Assembly (NCBI RefSeq): GCF_029510815.1
Contig: NZ_CP120360.1
Coordinates: 310,001-374,000 of the forward strand
Direction of reading: 5' to 3'
DNA from: Janibacter sp. DB-40
GTDB taxonomy: Bacteria; Actinomycetota; Actinomycetes; Actinomycetales; Dermatophilaceae
Length of the DNA: 64,000 bases
Shown in pieces: positions 55,483 through 63,703 of this stretch. Position 1 is the first letter of the stretch. Each line of letters begins with the position of its first letter. The notes under the pieces were generated by a model. That model did not search any database. It saw only the letters and a program-made list of their open reading frames with translations, and had not been told where the DNA came from. The position numbers and the translations under genes are program-made.

Positions 55483-56609
55483 TGAGACCTCCCTCCGCCC
55501 GCGCCACGGCGGTCACCACCGTGGCGGCGCTGACCCTGATCGCCTGCACCGGCTCCCCGGACGAAGGGGGTGACACCAGCTCGTCGACCACCACCACCTC
55601 GTCCTCGTCGTCCGAGACCACGTCCTCTTCGTCGACCACCTCGACGCCCACCGTCGCCATCGACGGCGCCTCGCAGGGACTGACCGAGGCCGTGGCGAAG
55701 AAGTACGGCTCGCAGTCGATCACCGGCGCGGCGACGACGGGCACGTGGCGGGGTGCGAAGGTCGCCGTCGTCACCTCCGAGGACGACGTCACCCTGGCCG
55801 TGCGCCCCAAGGGCGAGCAGTGGCGCGTCGTCGGCGGGTGGTGGCCCTCCATGGACGAGAAGGCCGACCTCGGCACGGGCCCGCGCCACGTCCTCCTGCT
55901 CGGCAGCGACGCGCGACCCGGCCAGACGGTCGAGCGCTCCCGCGCGGACGCGATCCAGCTGCTCGGCGTCGACGGGTCCGGCGGCGCGGGCGTCATGGGC
56001 TTCGCGCGCGACCTGTGGGTGCCCATCCCCGGGCACGGCCACGGCAAGCTCAACGCCGCGATGGTCTACGGCGGCCCCGAGGCCGAGGTCGGCGCGGTCT
56101 CGAGCCTCAGCGGCATCGACGTCGACGGCTACCTCGTCACCGGCTTCGGGGGGTTCAAGGCGATCGTCGAGGAGCTGGGGCCGCTGAGCTTCGACTCCCC
56201 GGACGGGCTCGACTCGCACCTGCCCGGCGGCCAGATCCCCGAGGGCAAGACCAAGCTGGGCCCGAACGAGGCGCTCGCCTACTCCCGGGAGCGCAAGACC
56301 CTGCCGCGCGGCGACTTCGACCGCTCCCGCCACCAGGGTCTGCTGATCCTCGCCGCCGCGATCCAGGCGCGGGTCCAGGGGCCGGACACGCTGCCGCGGG
56401 CGCTGACCGTCATCGACGAGCACGCGAGCAGTGACCTCACCGCGACGCAGATGCTGCGCTTCGCGGCGAGCTTCTACAAGGTCAACCCGATGAAGGTCGG
56501 CCACGAGGTCGCCGTCGGCCCGACCGGCATGCAGTCCGGCCAGTCGATCGTGCGCCTGGGCGCGGAGTCGAGGAAGGACCTGCGCAGCTTCCGCGACGGC
56601 CGGCTGTAG
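55482..56609 (+). CDS. LCP-family protein with a lipobox instead of a transmembrane anchor
   Basis: A 375-residue protein. N terminus TLIAC (Cys near residue 22) is a lipobox, followed by a Ser/Thr tract and then the LCP domain (HVLLLGSDARPGQ, GFARDLWVPIPG, KLNAAMVYGG, LAYSRERKTLPRGDFDRSRH). Typical LCP ligases have a transmembrane helix at this point, as in the gene at 13575. If lipidated it would sit outside the membrane. The stop is immediately followed by the end of modC on the other strand. Confidence 0.85.
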   Translation: MRPPSARATAVTTVAALTLIACTGSPDEGGDTSSSTTTTSSSSSETTSSSSTTSTPTVAIDGASQGLTEAVAKKYGSQSITGAATTGTWRGAKVAVVTSEDDVTLAVRPKGEQWRVVGGWWPSMDEKADLGTGPRHVLLLGSDARPGQTVERSRADAIQLLGVDGSGGAGVMGFARDLWVPIPGHGHGKLNAAMVYGGPEAEVGAVSSLSGIDVDGYLVTGFGGFKAIVEELGPLSFDSPDGLDSHLPGGQIPEGKTKLGPNEALAYSRERKTLPRGDFDRSRHQGLLILAAAIQARVQGPDTLPRALTVIDEHASSDLTATQMLRFAASFYKVNPMKVGHEVAVGPTGMQSGQSIVRLGAESRKDLRSFRDGRL

Positions 56610-57686
56610 CTAGTCCGCGGCGTCGGGCGGCACGGCGTGGGCCGCGTGCACCCGCACCTGGCTCGCCTTGACCGAGGCCCACACCCCGTCACCCGGGCGA
56701 AGGGGGAGTGCCGCCAGCGCCGCAGGGGTCACCTCTGCGCTCATCGGCACCGGTGTCGACAACCACACCCGGGCCCGGCCGGCGTGCGCCTCGATGCGGG
56801 AGACCCGGCCGTGCCACACGTTGCGCGGGGACCCCTCGGGGTGCTCGCGGTGCAGCGAGACCGCGTCAGGGGTGAAGGTCACCCAGCACGCGCCGGTGAC
56901 GTCGTGCGGACCGGTCGCGATCTCCAGCGTCGAGCCGTGGGGGGACGCGAGCGCCCCGCTGCCCGGGAGTGCCTCGGCGTGGACGAGGTTCAGCCCGGCC
57001 AGGCCGGCGGTGAAGGCACTGCGCGGGTGCTCCAGCACGTGCCGCACCGGCCCGTGCTCCACGCGCTCCCCGAGGACGGTCATCGTGTCCGCGGGCCCGT
57101 CGGCGACCGTGAGCACGTCGAGCACGTCGTGGGTGACGAGCACGACGACGAGGTCCTCGCGCGCGTGCGTGACGTCGGCGAGGACGGCTCGCATGGCCGG
57201 CGTCGCCTCGACGTCGAGCGCGGCGAGGGGCTCGTCGAGCAGGAGCGCGTCCGGCTCCGCGGCGAGCGCCCGGGCCAGGGCCACCCGCGCGGCCTGGCCC
57301 CCGGACAGCTGCGCCGGTCGACGGTCGGCGAAGGCACCCATGCCGACCACCTCCAGCCAGTGGTCCGCGGTGGCGCGGGCCCCCCTTCGTCCCCGACCGG
57401 CGCTGCGCGGGCCGAAGGCGACGTTGTCGCGCACGTCCAGGTGCGGGAAGAGCGCCGGTGCCTGGCTCATCAGCCCGACCCGCCGGCGGTGCGGGGGGAC
57501 GCTGTCGAGGACGCGGCCGTCGAGCACGACGTGGGCGGAGTCCGGTCGGGACAAGCCGGCGACGACGGAGAGCAGCGAGGACTTGCCGCTGCCATTGGGG
57601 CCGGTGACCGCGTGCCGACCGGGAGGCAGGTCGAGGTCGACGGACAGTCCCCGCTGCGCCCACTCGGCGCGGACCTGCAGGCTCAT
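56610..57686 (-). CDS. modC: Molybdate ABC transporter ATP-binding protein
   Basis: A 358-residue ABC ATPase: Walker [11 protein letters not shown]-loop, signature [13 protein letters not shown], Walker [13 protein letters not shown], and a C-terminal Mop/TOBE domain that binds molybdate. It is the last gene of the TOBE-modA-modB-modC operon. Its ATG overlaps the modB stop (ATGA). It ends flush against the LCP gene on the plus strand. Confidence 0.92.
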   Translation of the reverse strand: MSLQVRAEWAQRGLSVDLDLPPGRHAVTGPNGSGKSSLLSVVAGLSRPDSAHVVLDGRVLDSVPPHRRRVGLMSQAPALFPHLDVRDNVAFGPRSAGRGRRGARATADHWLEVVGMGAFADRRPAQLSGGQAARVALARALAAEPDALLLDEPLAALDVEATPAMRAVLADVTHAREDLVVVLVTHDVLDVLTVADGPADTMTVLGERVEHGPVRHVLEHPRSAFTAGLAGLNLVHAEALPGSGALASPHGSTLEIATGPHDVTGACWVTFTPDAVSLHREHPEGSPRNVWHGRVSRIEAHAGRARVWLSTPVPMSAEVTPAALAALPLRPGDGVWASVKASQVRVHAAHAVPPDAAD

Positions 57687-58465
57687 GCCGTCGGCTCCGG
57701 CCGGATGGTGCGCGCGTAGACCGTGCCGACGATGCCGGTCGCGAGGACGACGAGCACGAGGGCGAGCGCGACGGCGGCGTCGGGGTCGCTCTCGCGCTGG
57801 AGGTAGATCTCCAGGGGCAGGGTGCGGGTGCGGCCCTGGGCGGACCCGGCGAAGGTGAGCGTCGCCCCGAACTCCCCGAGCGCCCGCGCGAAGGCGAGGA
57901 CGCACCCCGAGATCAGTCCCGGCGCGACGAGCGGCAGGGTGACCCGGGTCAGCCGCCGCCACGGACCGGCCCCCAGGGTGGCCGCGACCTCCTCGTGGCG
58001 ACGACCCAGACCGCGCACGGCCCCCTCGAGGGAGAGCACGAGGAAGGGCAGCGCGACGAAGCTCTGCGCGAGGACGACGGCCGTGGTGCTGAAGGAGATC
58101 GACAGCCCGGCCGCCTCGAGGTGCTGGCCGAGCAGGCCGCGTCGGCCGAAGGTGAGGAGCAGCGCGAGGCCGCCGACGACCGGCGGCAGCACGAGCGGCA
58201 CGAGGACGAGGGCGCGCAGGAGCGACTGGCCGGGCCAGCGACCGCGGGCGAGCAGGAGCGCGAGCGGCGTCCCGAGCAGCAGGGACACGACGGTGGCGGC
58301 GCTCGCGGTCCGCAGCGAGAGCAGCAGCGCGTCGATCGAGGCCTGCGTGGTCAGCAGCTCCGGGAGCCGGCCGGGCTCGACCTCGGCGACGAGACCCAGC
58401 AGCGGGACCACGACGAGGAGCACCGCTCCCGCCGCGGGCACCCACAGCCAGCCCGGTGGCCTCAC
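57683..58465 (-). CDS. modB: Molybdate ABC transporter permease
   Basis: A 260-residue permease with about six helices. The EAA loop is [16 protein letters not shown]. Start GTG 58465 overlaps the modA stop (GTGA). It forms the homodimeric channel with ModC. Confidence 0.92.
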   Translation of the reverse strand: MRPPGWLWVPAAGAVLLVVVPLLGLVAEVEPGRLPELLTTQASIDALLLSLRTASAATVVSLLLGTPLALLLARGRWPGQSLLRALVLVPLVLPPVVGGLALLLTFGRRGLLGQHLEAAGLSISFSTTAVVLAQSFVALPFLVLSLEGAVRGLGRRHEEVAATLGAGPWRRLTRVTLPLVAPGLISGCVLAFARALGEFGATLTFAGSAQGRTRTLPLEIYLQRESDPDAAVALALVLVVLATGIVGTVYARTIRPEPTA

Positions 58466-59202
58466 GGCAGCCCGAAGCCGTGGTCGTCGAGGATCCGCTG
58501 CCCCCGGGCGTCGGTGACGGCGTCGACGAAGGCCTGCGCCTCGTCGCTCGGGGCGCTGGTGAGCGCCGCGATGGGGTAGCGGTTGGGCTGCGCGTCGGCG
58601 CCCCTGATCGGGACGGTCGCGACGTCCTGGCCGGCGCCGGCCGCGTCGGTGACGTAGACCAGCCCGGCATCGGCCTCGCCGGAGGTGACCTTGGCCAGCA
58701 CGTCGGTGACCCTGGACTCCTCGCTCACCGGGGTCAGCGTCACGCCGCGCGCCCGGGCGAGGTCCTCGGCCGCGCGCCCACACGGCACCTGGGGGGCGCA
58801 CGTGACCACGTCGAGCGTGTCGTCCTCGAGGTCGCCCAGGCCGGAGATGCCCCTGGGGTTGCCCGGCTCGGTGACGATCGTCAGCGTGTTGGTGGCGAAG
58901 ACCGTCGGCTCGCCGGCGACGTCCGCCGAGACCCGCTCCATGGTCTCCTCGTCGGCGGAGGCGAAGACGTCGATCTCGGCGCCGTTGCTGATCTGCGCGG
59001 CGAGGTCGGAGGACCCGGCGAACTGCAGCTCGACGCCCACGTGGCGGTGCTCCGCCTCGTAGTTCTCGGCGATCTCCTCGAAGGGCTCCTGCAACGACGC
59101 GGCGGCGCCGACCCGGAGGGTCTGCTCGGGGTCGGGTCCGGAGCTGCAGGCGGTCAGGACGAGGGCGGTGACGACCAGGGCGGCGGTCACCCCGGACCTC
59201 AT
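58462..59202 (-). CDS. modA: Molybdate-binding lipoprotein ModA
   Basis: A 246-residue substrate-binding lipoprotein: lipobox LTAC with Cys19, then [18 protein letters not shown], the conserved molybdate-binding loop [10 protein letters not shown], and a C-terminal GLVYVTDA region. Start ATG 59202 overlaps the stop of the upstream regulator. It captures molybdate or tungstate outside the cell. Confidence 0.93.
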   Translation of the reverse strand: MRSGVTAALVVTALVLTACSSGPDPEQTLRVGAAASLQEPFEEIAENYEAEHRHVGVELQFAGSSDLAAQISNGAEIDVFASADEETMERVSADVAGEPTVFATNTLTIVTEPGNPRGISGLGDLEDDTLDVVTCAPQVPCGRAAEDLARARGVTLTPVSEESRVTDVLAKVTSGEADAGLVYVTDAAGAGQDVATVPIRGADAQPNRYPIAALTSAPSDEAQAFVDAVTDARGQRILDDHGFGLP

Positions 59203-59600
59203 GCAGACCCTCCTGAGGTGCCGATGATGACGTTGGTCGACTTGATCGAGGCCACCGCGACGCTGCCCGGCTCCAGGCCCAGCTCGTCGGCGGCCTCGCG
59301 GGACATGAGCGAGACGATGCGGAAGGGACCGGCCTGCAGGCTCACCTGGGCCATCACCCCGTCGCGCTTGACCTCGGTGACGATGCCGCGCATCCGGTTG
59401 CGGGCGGACTCGTCGTGGACCGGGCCGACCGACGGCGGTGCGGCGACCTCCTGGGCCAGCCGGGCGAGGCCGGCCCCGTCGACGAGGGTGGCGCCCTCCC
59501 CCTTCGTCGCGGTGAGACGGCCGCCCTCGATCCACCGCCGGACCGTGTCCGGTGAGACCGCGAGGAGCTCGGCCGCCTCGGAAACCCGCATCTGCGTCAT
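59199..59600 (-). CDS. HTH-TOBE molybdate-responsive regulator
   Basis: A 133-residue protein: an excisionase/MerR-like helix-turn-helix ([20 protein letters not shown]) at the N terminus and one Mop/TOBE domain ([19 protein letters not shown] ... STNVIIG) at the C terminus. The TOBE half should bind molybdate and control DNA binding. It heads the mod operon with 4-bp overlaps throughout. TATCGT (minus strand, 59607-59612) is 6 nt before ATG 59600. It is shorter and built differently from E. coli ModE. Confidence 0.88.
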   Translation of the reverse strand: MTQMRVSEAAELLAVSPDTVRRWIEGGRLTATKGEGATLVDGAGLARLAQEVAAPPSVGPVHDESARNRMRGIVTEVKRDGVMAQVSLQAGPFRIVSLMSREAADELGLEPGSVAVASIKSTNVIIGTSGGSA

Positions 59601-59628
59601 GATCGGACGATATCAGCCGCATCTGCGT
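59586..59628. promoter_or_regulatory. 12-nt direct repeat flanking the mod operon start
   Basis: CCGCATCTGCGT occurs at 59586-59597 (inside the first codons) and 59617-59628, 31 bp apart, on either side of the presumed -10. Three turns of helix separate them, so they are a candidate operator for the HTH-TOBE protein. No experimental basis. Confidence 0.4.
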
Positions 59629-59637
59629 GACCACATT

Positions 59638-59723
59638 CGCAACTGCCTAAGCAGTTGCGGGCGGAGGGTCGCAGGAGCCTAAGCAGTTGCGGGCGGAGGG
59701 TCGCAGGAGCCTAAGCAGTTGCG
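59638..59723. repeat. 32-bp tandem array of the CCTAAGCAGTTGCG family, three cores
   Basis: It begins with the perfect palindrome CGCAACTGC, CTAA, GCAGTTGCG (59638-59659). Cores then recur at 59678 and 59710, a 32-bp period, with GGGCGGAGGGTCGCAGGAG between them. The GCAGGAG lead-in is the same as in the 42-bp array at 331-554. Located between the divergent mod promoter and the end of the SGNH hydrolase gene. Confidence 0.9.
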
Positions 59724-59725
59724 GG

Positions 59726-60538
59726 TCAGGCGTCGGGCAGGTCAGCCGGGCCGAAGGGGGTCAGCTGCCCGATCTTCGCCGGTCGCCCGTCGCCGGAGGA
59801 GCGGCCGGTGAGGCGACGACGCACCCAGGGGGCGGCGTGGGTGCGGGTCCACTGCGCGGTGCCCGCGAGCTGCTCCCGGCGCGGGACGGCGGGCGCCGGC
59901 GGGAGCGGCTGGTTCCAGTGCGCGTCGCTGACCGGCTGGCGCAACGCGACCAGCGCCGCTTGCGCGACCCGGCGGTGCCCCTCGGTGCTCAGGTGGATGC
60001 GATCGGTGGCCCACATGCGCCAGTCGCGCAGCGAGCGGATGCCCCACAGGTTGATCACGTGCGCACCCTGGCGCTGGGCGATGGTGAAGATGTTGGCGGT
60101 GTGCACCCCGTGGCGGGCCCGCAGCGTCGACAGCAGCCCGGCGTCGGCCGGGTCGGCGGGCGTGGCCATGAGGACGTCGGCGCCGGTCGCGCGGATGCGG
60201 GCCACCGCCTGCTCGAGGCGGTCGGCGACCTCGTCGAGGTCGACGCGCGGTCGCAGGATGTCGTTGCCGCCGCCGACCATCGAGACCAGGTCCGGCTCCA
60301 TCGCCAGGGCGTCCTGGAGCTGCGGGCCGACGACATCGTCGAGCTTGCGGCCCCGCACGGCCAGGTTGGCGTAGCGGAAGTCGCCGTCCCCGGTGCGGGT
60401 GGACAGCTCCGCGGCGAGGCGGTCCGCCCAGCCGACGAACCTCCCTTCGTCATGGGGGTCGAGGTCCGACATCCCCTCGCTGAAGGAGTCGCCGATCGCG
60501 ACGTAACGGCGCCAGGGGTGTGCGGGGTGCTCGGTCAC
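59726..60538 (-). CDS. SGNH/GDSL hydrolase
   Basis: A 270-residue hydrolase: block [12 protein letters not shown] (Ser nucleophile), block II/III GRKLD and GGGNDILRP, block [13 protein letters not shown] (Asp-His). No signal peptide, so cytoplasmic or atypical. Substrate is unknown; esters or acyl groups are likely. GTG 60538 overlaps the ung stop (GTGA). Confidence 0.88.
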   Translation of the reverse strand: MTEHPAHPWRRYVAIGDSFSEGMSDLDPHDEGRFVGWADRLAAELSTRTGDGDFRYANLAVRGRKLDDVVGPQLQDALAMEPDLVSMVGGGNDILRPRVDLDEVADRLEQAVARIRATGADVLMATPADPADAGLLSTLRARHGVHTANIFTIAQRQGAHVINLWGIRSLRDWRMWATDRIHLSTEGHRRVAQAALVALRQPVSDAHWNQPLPPAPAVPRREQLAGTAQWTRTHAAPWVRRRLTGRSSGDGRPAKIGQLTPFGPADLPDA

Positions 60539-61212
60539 GGAAGTCTCCAATCGATGGGTGCGGCGCCCTGCCGGACGAGCAGGTCGTTGGTGCGGCTGAA
60601 GGGGCGCGAGCCGAAGAAGCCCCGGTACGCCGACAGGGGGGAGGGGTGCACGCTCTCGATGCACCGCTCCCGGCCGAGTGCAGGGGCCAGCCGGCGGGCA
60701 TCGGCACCCCAGAGGATCGCCACGAGCGGCCCGTCGCGGCGGGCGAGCACCTCGATGGCGCGGTCGGTCACGGCCTCCCACCCCTTGCCGCGGTGGCTGC
60801 TGGGGCTGCCCGGGGTGACCGTGAGTGAGCGGTTGAGGAGCATGACCCCCTGTTCGGCCCACGGGGTGAGGTCGCCGTTGCTCGGCGGCGGGACGCCGAC
60901 GTCGTCGACGAGCTCCCGGTGGATGTTGACCAGCGACTTCGGCAGCGGGTGCACGTGCGGGGCCACGGCGAAGGACAGCCCGATCGCGTGGCCCGGTGTG
61001 GGGTAGGGGTCCTGCCCAACGACGAGGACGCGCACCTCGTCGACCGGGATGGTGAAGGCGCGCAGAATGTTCTCCCCGTCCGGCAGGTAGCCGCGGCCCT
61101 CACGGACCTCGCCGCGCAGGAAGTCGCCCATCGCGGTGATCGTCCCCGCGACCGGCTCGAGGGCGCTCGCCCAGGAGGGGTGGATCAGGTCGGACAGGTC
61201 GCGCGTGCTCAC
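60535..61212 (-). CDS. ung: Uracil-DNA glycosylase
   Basis: A 225-residue family 1 UDG. Catalytic Asp68 in [19 protein letters not shown] for uracil recognition, and the C-terminal [13 protein letters not shown] with the catalytic His. Removes uracil from DNA. TAGGTT (minus strand, 61219-61224) is 6 nt before GTG 61212. Coupled to the SGNH gene downstream. Confidence 0.95.
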   Translation of the reverse strand: MSTRDLSDLIHPSWASALEPVAGTITAMGDFLRGEVREGRGYLPDGENILRAFTIPVDEVRVLVVGQDPYPTPGHAIGLSFAVAPHVHPLPKSLVNIHRELVDDVGVPPPSNGDLTPWAEQGVMLLNRSLTVTPGSPSSHRGKGWEAVTDRAIEVLARRDGPLVAILWGADARRLAPALGRERCIESVHPSPLSAYRGFFGSRPFSRTNDLLVRQGAAPIDWRLP

Positions 61213-61252
61213 CGGGTCAACCTACCCACGCCCTGCCCATAGAGTGCTCCGC

Positions 61253-62611
61253 GTGCATGGATTCTCCGACGACGACACCTCGCTGGACGAGCTCGAGCGC
61301 CTGATCCTCGACTACTCGGCAGAGCGACTGCGCTACGACCCACCGCCGCTCGACCGCACGCTGACGCCGGAGCAGCTCCGGGAGGCCGCCGGCTCGACGA
61401 TCACCGAGGAGGGGCTCGGCGGCCGGGCCGCGATGGGCCTCTTCGCCGACGTCCTCGCCCCGGCCTGCCTGTCCGTGGACCACCCTCGCTACCTGTCCTT
61501 CATCCCGTGCGCGCCCACCGAGGCCGCGGCGATGTTCGACCTCGTCGTCGGGGCGAGCTCCATCTACGGCGGCTCGTGGCTCGAGGGATCCGGTGCCGTC
61601 TACGCCGAGAACCAGGCGCTGCGGTGGATCTGCGACCTGGTCGGCCTGCCCGAGGGCGCCGGCGGCGTCTTCGTCCCCGGCGGCACGATCGGCAACCTCT
61701 CCGCGCTCGTCACCGCGCGCGGCCGGGCACGGCACGAGGCGGCGAAGGGGGTGCGGCCCTTCCGCGTCGCGACGACGAGCGGGGCGCACAGCTCGATCGC
61801 GTCCGCCTGCGAGGTCATGGATGCCGAGCTGACGCCCGTCGAGCCGGACGAGCACGGTCGGCTGACCGGGCCCCGGTTGCGGGAGGTCCTGCTCGCGCAC
61901 GGCCCGGAGAGCTACTTCGCCGTCGTCGCCACGGCGGGCACGACGAACTTCGGCATCGTCGACGACCTCGCCTCGGTGGCCGAGGTCTGCCGCGAGTTCG
62001 GCATCTGGTTCCACGTCGACGGCGCCTACGGCGGCGCCGGCCTGGCCGCGCCCTCGGTGCGTCACCTCTACGAGGGCATCGAGCACTGCGACTCCTTCAT
62101 CGTGGACCCGCACAAGTGGCTGTTCGCCCCCTTCGACTGCTGTGCGCTGGTCTACCGCGAGCCGGGCTATGCCCGGGCCGCCCACACCCAGAAGGCCGGC
62201 TACCTCGACGTCCTCACCGACACCTCGGACTGGAACCCCACCGACTACTCCGTCGGCCTGACCCGGCGCGCGCGGGGGTTGCCCTTCTGGTTCTCCCTGG
62301 CGACGCACGGCACGCGGGCCTACACGAGTGCGGTGGAGCGGACCCTGGCCGTCGCGGCCTTCGCCGAGGAGGAGATCGCCCGCCGGGATGACCTCGAGCT
62401 CGTCGGCGAGCGCCACCTGTCCGTCGTCGTCTTCCGCCGGCTGGGCTGGTCGGCCGCCGACTACCAGGCATGGTCGGACCGGATCCTCGACGAGGAGTTC
62501 GCCTTCGTCGTCCCGACGACGCACGCCGGCGAGACGCTCGCGCGCTTCGCGATCGTCAACCCGCAGACGACCCCCGAGGACATCACCGCCATCCTCGACT
62601 CGATGACCTGA
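61253..62611 (+). CDS. PLP-dependent aminotransferase/decarboxylase family protein
   Basis: A 452-residue fold type I PLP enzyme of the group II decarboxylase (pyridoxal-dependent decarboxylase) family. PLP lysine Lys288 in VDPHKWLFAPFDC, phosphate-binding GGTIGNLSAL, and WFHVDGAYGG. The amino acid substrate (aromatic or aspartate/glutamate type) cannot be fixed. TAGAGT (61240-61245) is 7 nt before GTG 61253. Divergent from ung. Confidence 0.88.
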   Translation: MHGFSDDDTSLDELERLILDYSAERLRYDPPPLDRTLTPEQLREAAGSTITEEGLGGRAAMGLFADVLAPACLSVDHPRYLSFIPCAPTEAAAMFDLVVGASSIYGGSWLEGSGAVYAENQALRWICDLVGLPEGAGGVFVPGGTIGNLSALVTARGRARHEAAKGVRPFRVATTSGAHSSIASACEVMDAELTPVEPDEHGRLTGPRLREVLLAHGPESYFAVVATAGTTNFGIVDDLASVAEVCREFGIWFHVDGAYGGAGLAAPSVRHLYEGIEHCDSFIVDPHKWLFAPFDCCALVYREPGYARAAHTQKAGYLDVLTDTSDWNPTDYSVGLTRRARGLPFWFSLATHGTRAYTSAVERTLAVAAFAEEEIARRDDLELVGERHLSVVVFRRLGWSAADYQAWSDRILDEEFAFVVPTTHAGETLARFAIVNPQTTPEDITAILDSMT

Positions 62612-62736
62612 GGGCCGCGAGCCCGGGTGCGGAGCCGCGTCCTGTGCCCCCGTGTGCCCGTGCGGGCAAGGCCGTGCCCCGGACCGAGGGGGGTGGTGGG
62701 CCCGGGGCACGGCGGATCGGAGTGGGTCGGCGCAGT

Positions 62737-62790
62737 CAGCGCCTCACCGCATCGAGGCGGCCCGCCGCCGGGCAGCGCCTCACCGCATCG
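62737..62790. repeat. 18-nt direct repeat CAGCGCCTCACCGCATCG
   Basis: Copies at 62737-62754 and 62773-62790, period 36 bp. The core TCACCGCAT recurs a third time at 62826-62834, where it encodes the C-terminal Met-Arg-stop of the small secreted protein on the minus strand. The repeats look like small duplications of that gene's 3' end. Confidence 0.65.
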
Positions 62791-62825
62791 GGGATCTTCG
62801 CGTCACAGCAGGGGACGCGGGCACG

Positions 62826-63137
62826 TCACCGCATGGAGGCGTACCCGCGGCAGGAGTTGCCGGGGCGCTCCTCACCGAGAGCGTCCTTGAGACCGTTCGA
62901 GACGTACTGGCCGTAGCTCTGCACACCGCGGCCGAGCCAGTCGTCGTCGAGCTCCGGTGCCGGGTTGTTCTCGATGTCGTCCGGGATGTCCTGGCCGGAG
63001 AACGCGCAGATCGACCCCGCGCGCTCGGGGACGGGCGTGGACCCGCCGTTGCCGGTGTACTCACCGGCGGATGCTGCGCCGGTGCCGGCGAAGAGCAGGG
63101 CGACGCTGGCCACGCCGCCGAGGATGAGCTTCTTCAT
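62826..63137 (-). CDS. Small secreted protein
   Basis: A 103-residue protein with a clear Sec signal peptide (MKKLILGGVASVALLFAG ... ASA, cleavage near residue 24) and a mature part of about 79 residues with two cysteines (SICAFSG and NSCRGYA) that may form one disulfide. No family recognised; small Gly/Asp-rich proteins of this layout are common in Micrococcales. AAAAAGGGG before ATG 63137 is a good ribosome binding site. Divergent from the DUF3263 gene. Confidence 0.85.
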   Translation of the reverse strand: MKKLILGGVASVALLFAGTGAASAGEYTGNGGSTPVPERAGSICAFSGQDIPDDIENNPAPELDDDWLGRGVQSYGQYVSNGLKDALGEERPGNSCRGYASMR

Positions 63138-63283
63138 GAGTTGTCCCCTTTTTCCCCCACAAGCGCTCCCCCCGGTTCCCCCCGAAGCGCACGGCGTGAG
63201 CGCGCCGTTGAGAGGAATTTACTCTTTCCTTACCCTCGCGGCGCGACTTTGCGCCGAACGGTCACGCGGTGTGACGGGTGGGG

Positions 63284-63310
63284 CCCACGAGGGGCGAGTG
63301 GCCTCGTGGG
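63284..63310. promoter_or_regulatory. 9-bp hairpin upstream of the DUF3263 gene
   Basis: CCCACGAGG (63284-63292) and CCTCGTGGG (63302-63310) form a perfect stem with a 9-nt loop, in a divergent intergenic region of 239 bp where a terminator is not expected. A candidate operator or upstream transcript end. Confidence 0.4.
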
Positions 63311-63376
63311 GTGGGGTGTCCAGCCGACACGCCGAGGTAATGACAGGCCTGTGATTCGGTCGGTACGCTGCACTCC

Positions 63377-63676
63377 GTGAACCCCGCCAACCAGGCCAAT
63401 CAGTCCAGCCAGCCGACCACGTCGGTCCCGCTCACGGACCGTGACCGCGAGATCCTGGCCTTCGAGCGTCAGTGGTGGAAGTACGCCGGCTCCAAGGAGC
63501 AGGCGATCAAGGAGCTGTTCGACATGAGCTCCACGCGGTACTACCAGGTGCTCAACGGCCTGATCAACAACCCGGCCGCCCTCTCCGAGGACCCGATGCT
63601 CATCAAGCGGCTGCGTCGCCTGCGCGACCAGCGTCAGCGCACCCGCAGCGCGCGCCGCCTGGGGTTCGAGGTCTGA
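63377..63676 (+). CDS. DUF3263 domain-containing protein
   Basis: A 99-residue actinobacterial protein. The DUF3263 region (LTDRDREILAFERQWWKYAG ... MSSTRYYQVLNGLI) has a helix-turn-helix-like look and a basic C terminus (RLRRLRDQRQRTRSARR), so DNA binding is possible. Function unknown. TACGCT (63364-63369) is 7 nt before GTG 63377. Confidence 0.9.
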   Translation: MNPANQANQSSQPTTSVPLTDRDREILAFERQWWKYAGSKEQAIKELFDMSSTRYYQVLNGLINNPAALSEDPMLIKRLRRLRDQRQRTRSARRLGFEV

Positions 63677-63703
63677 GCCCTCGGGGTCTGCCACGATGAG
63701 GGC

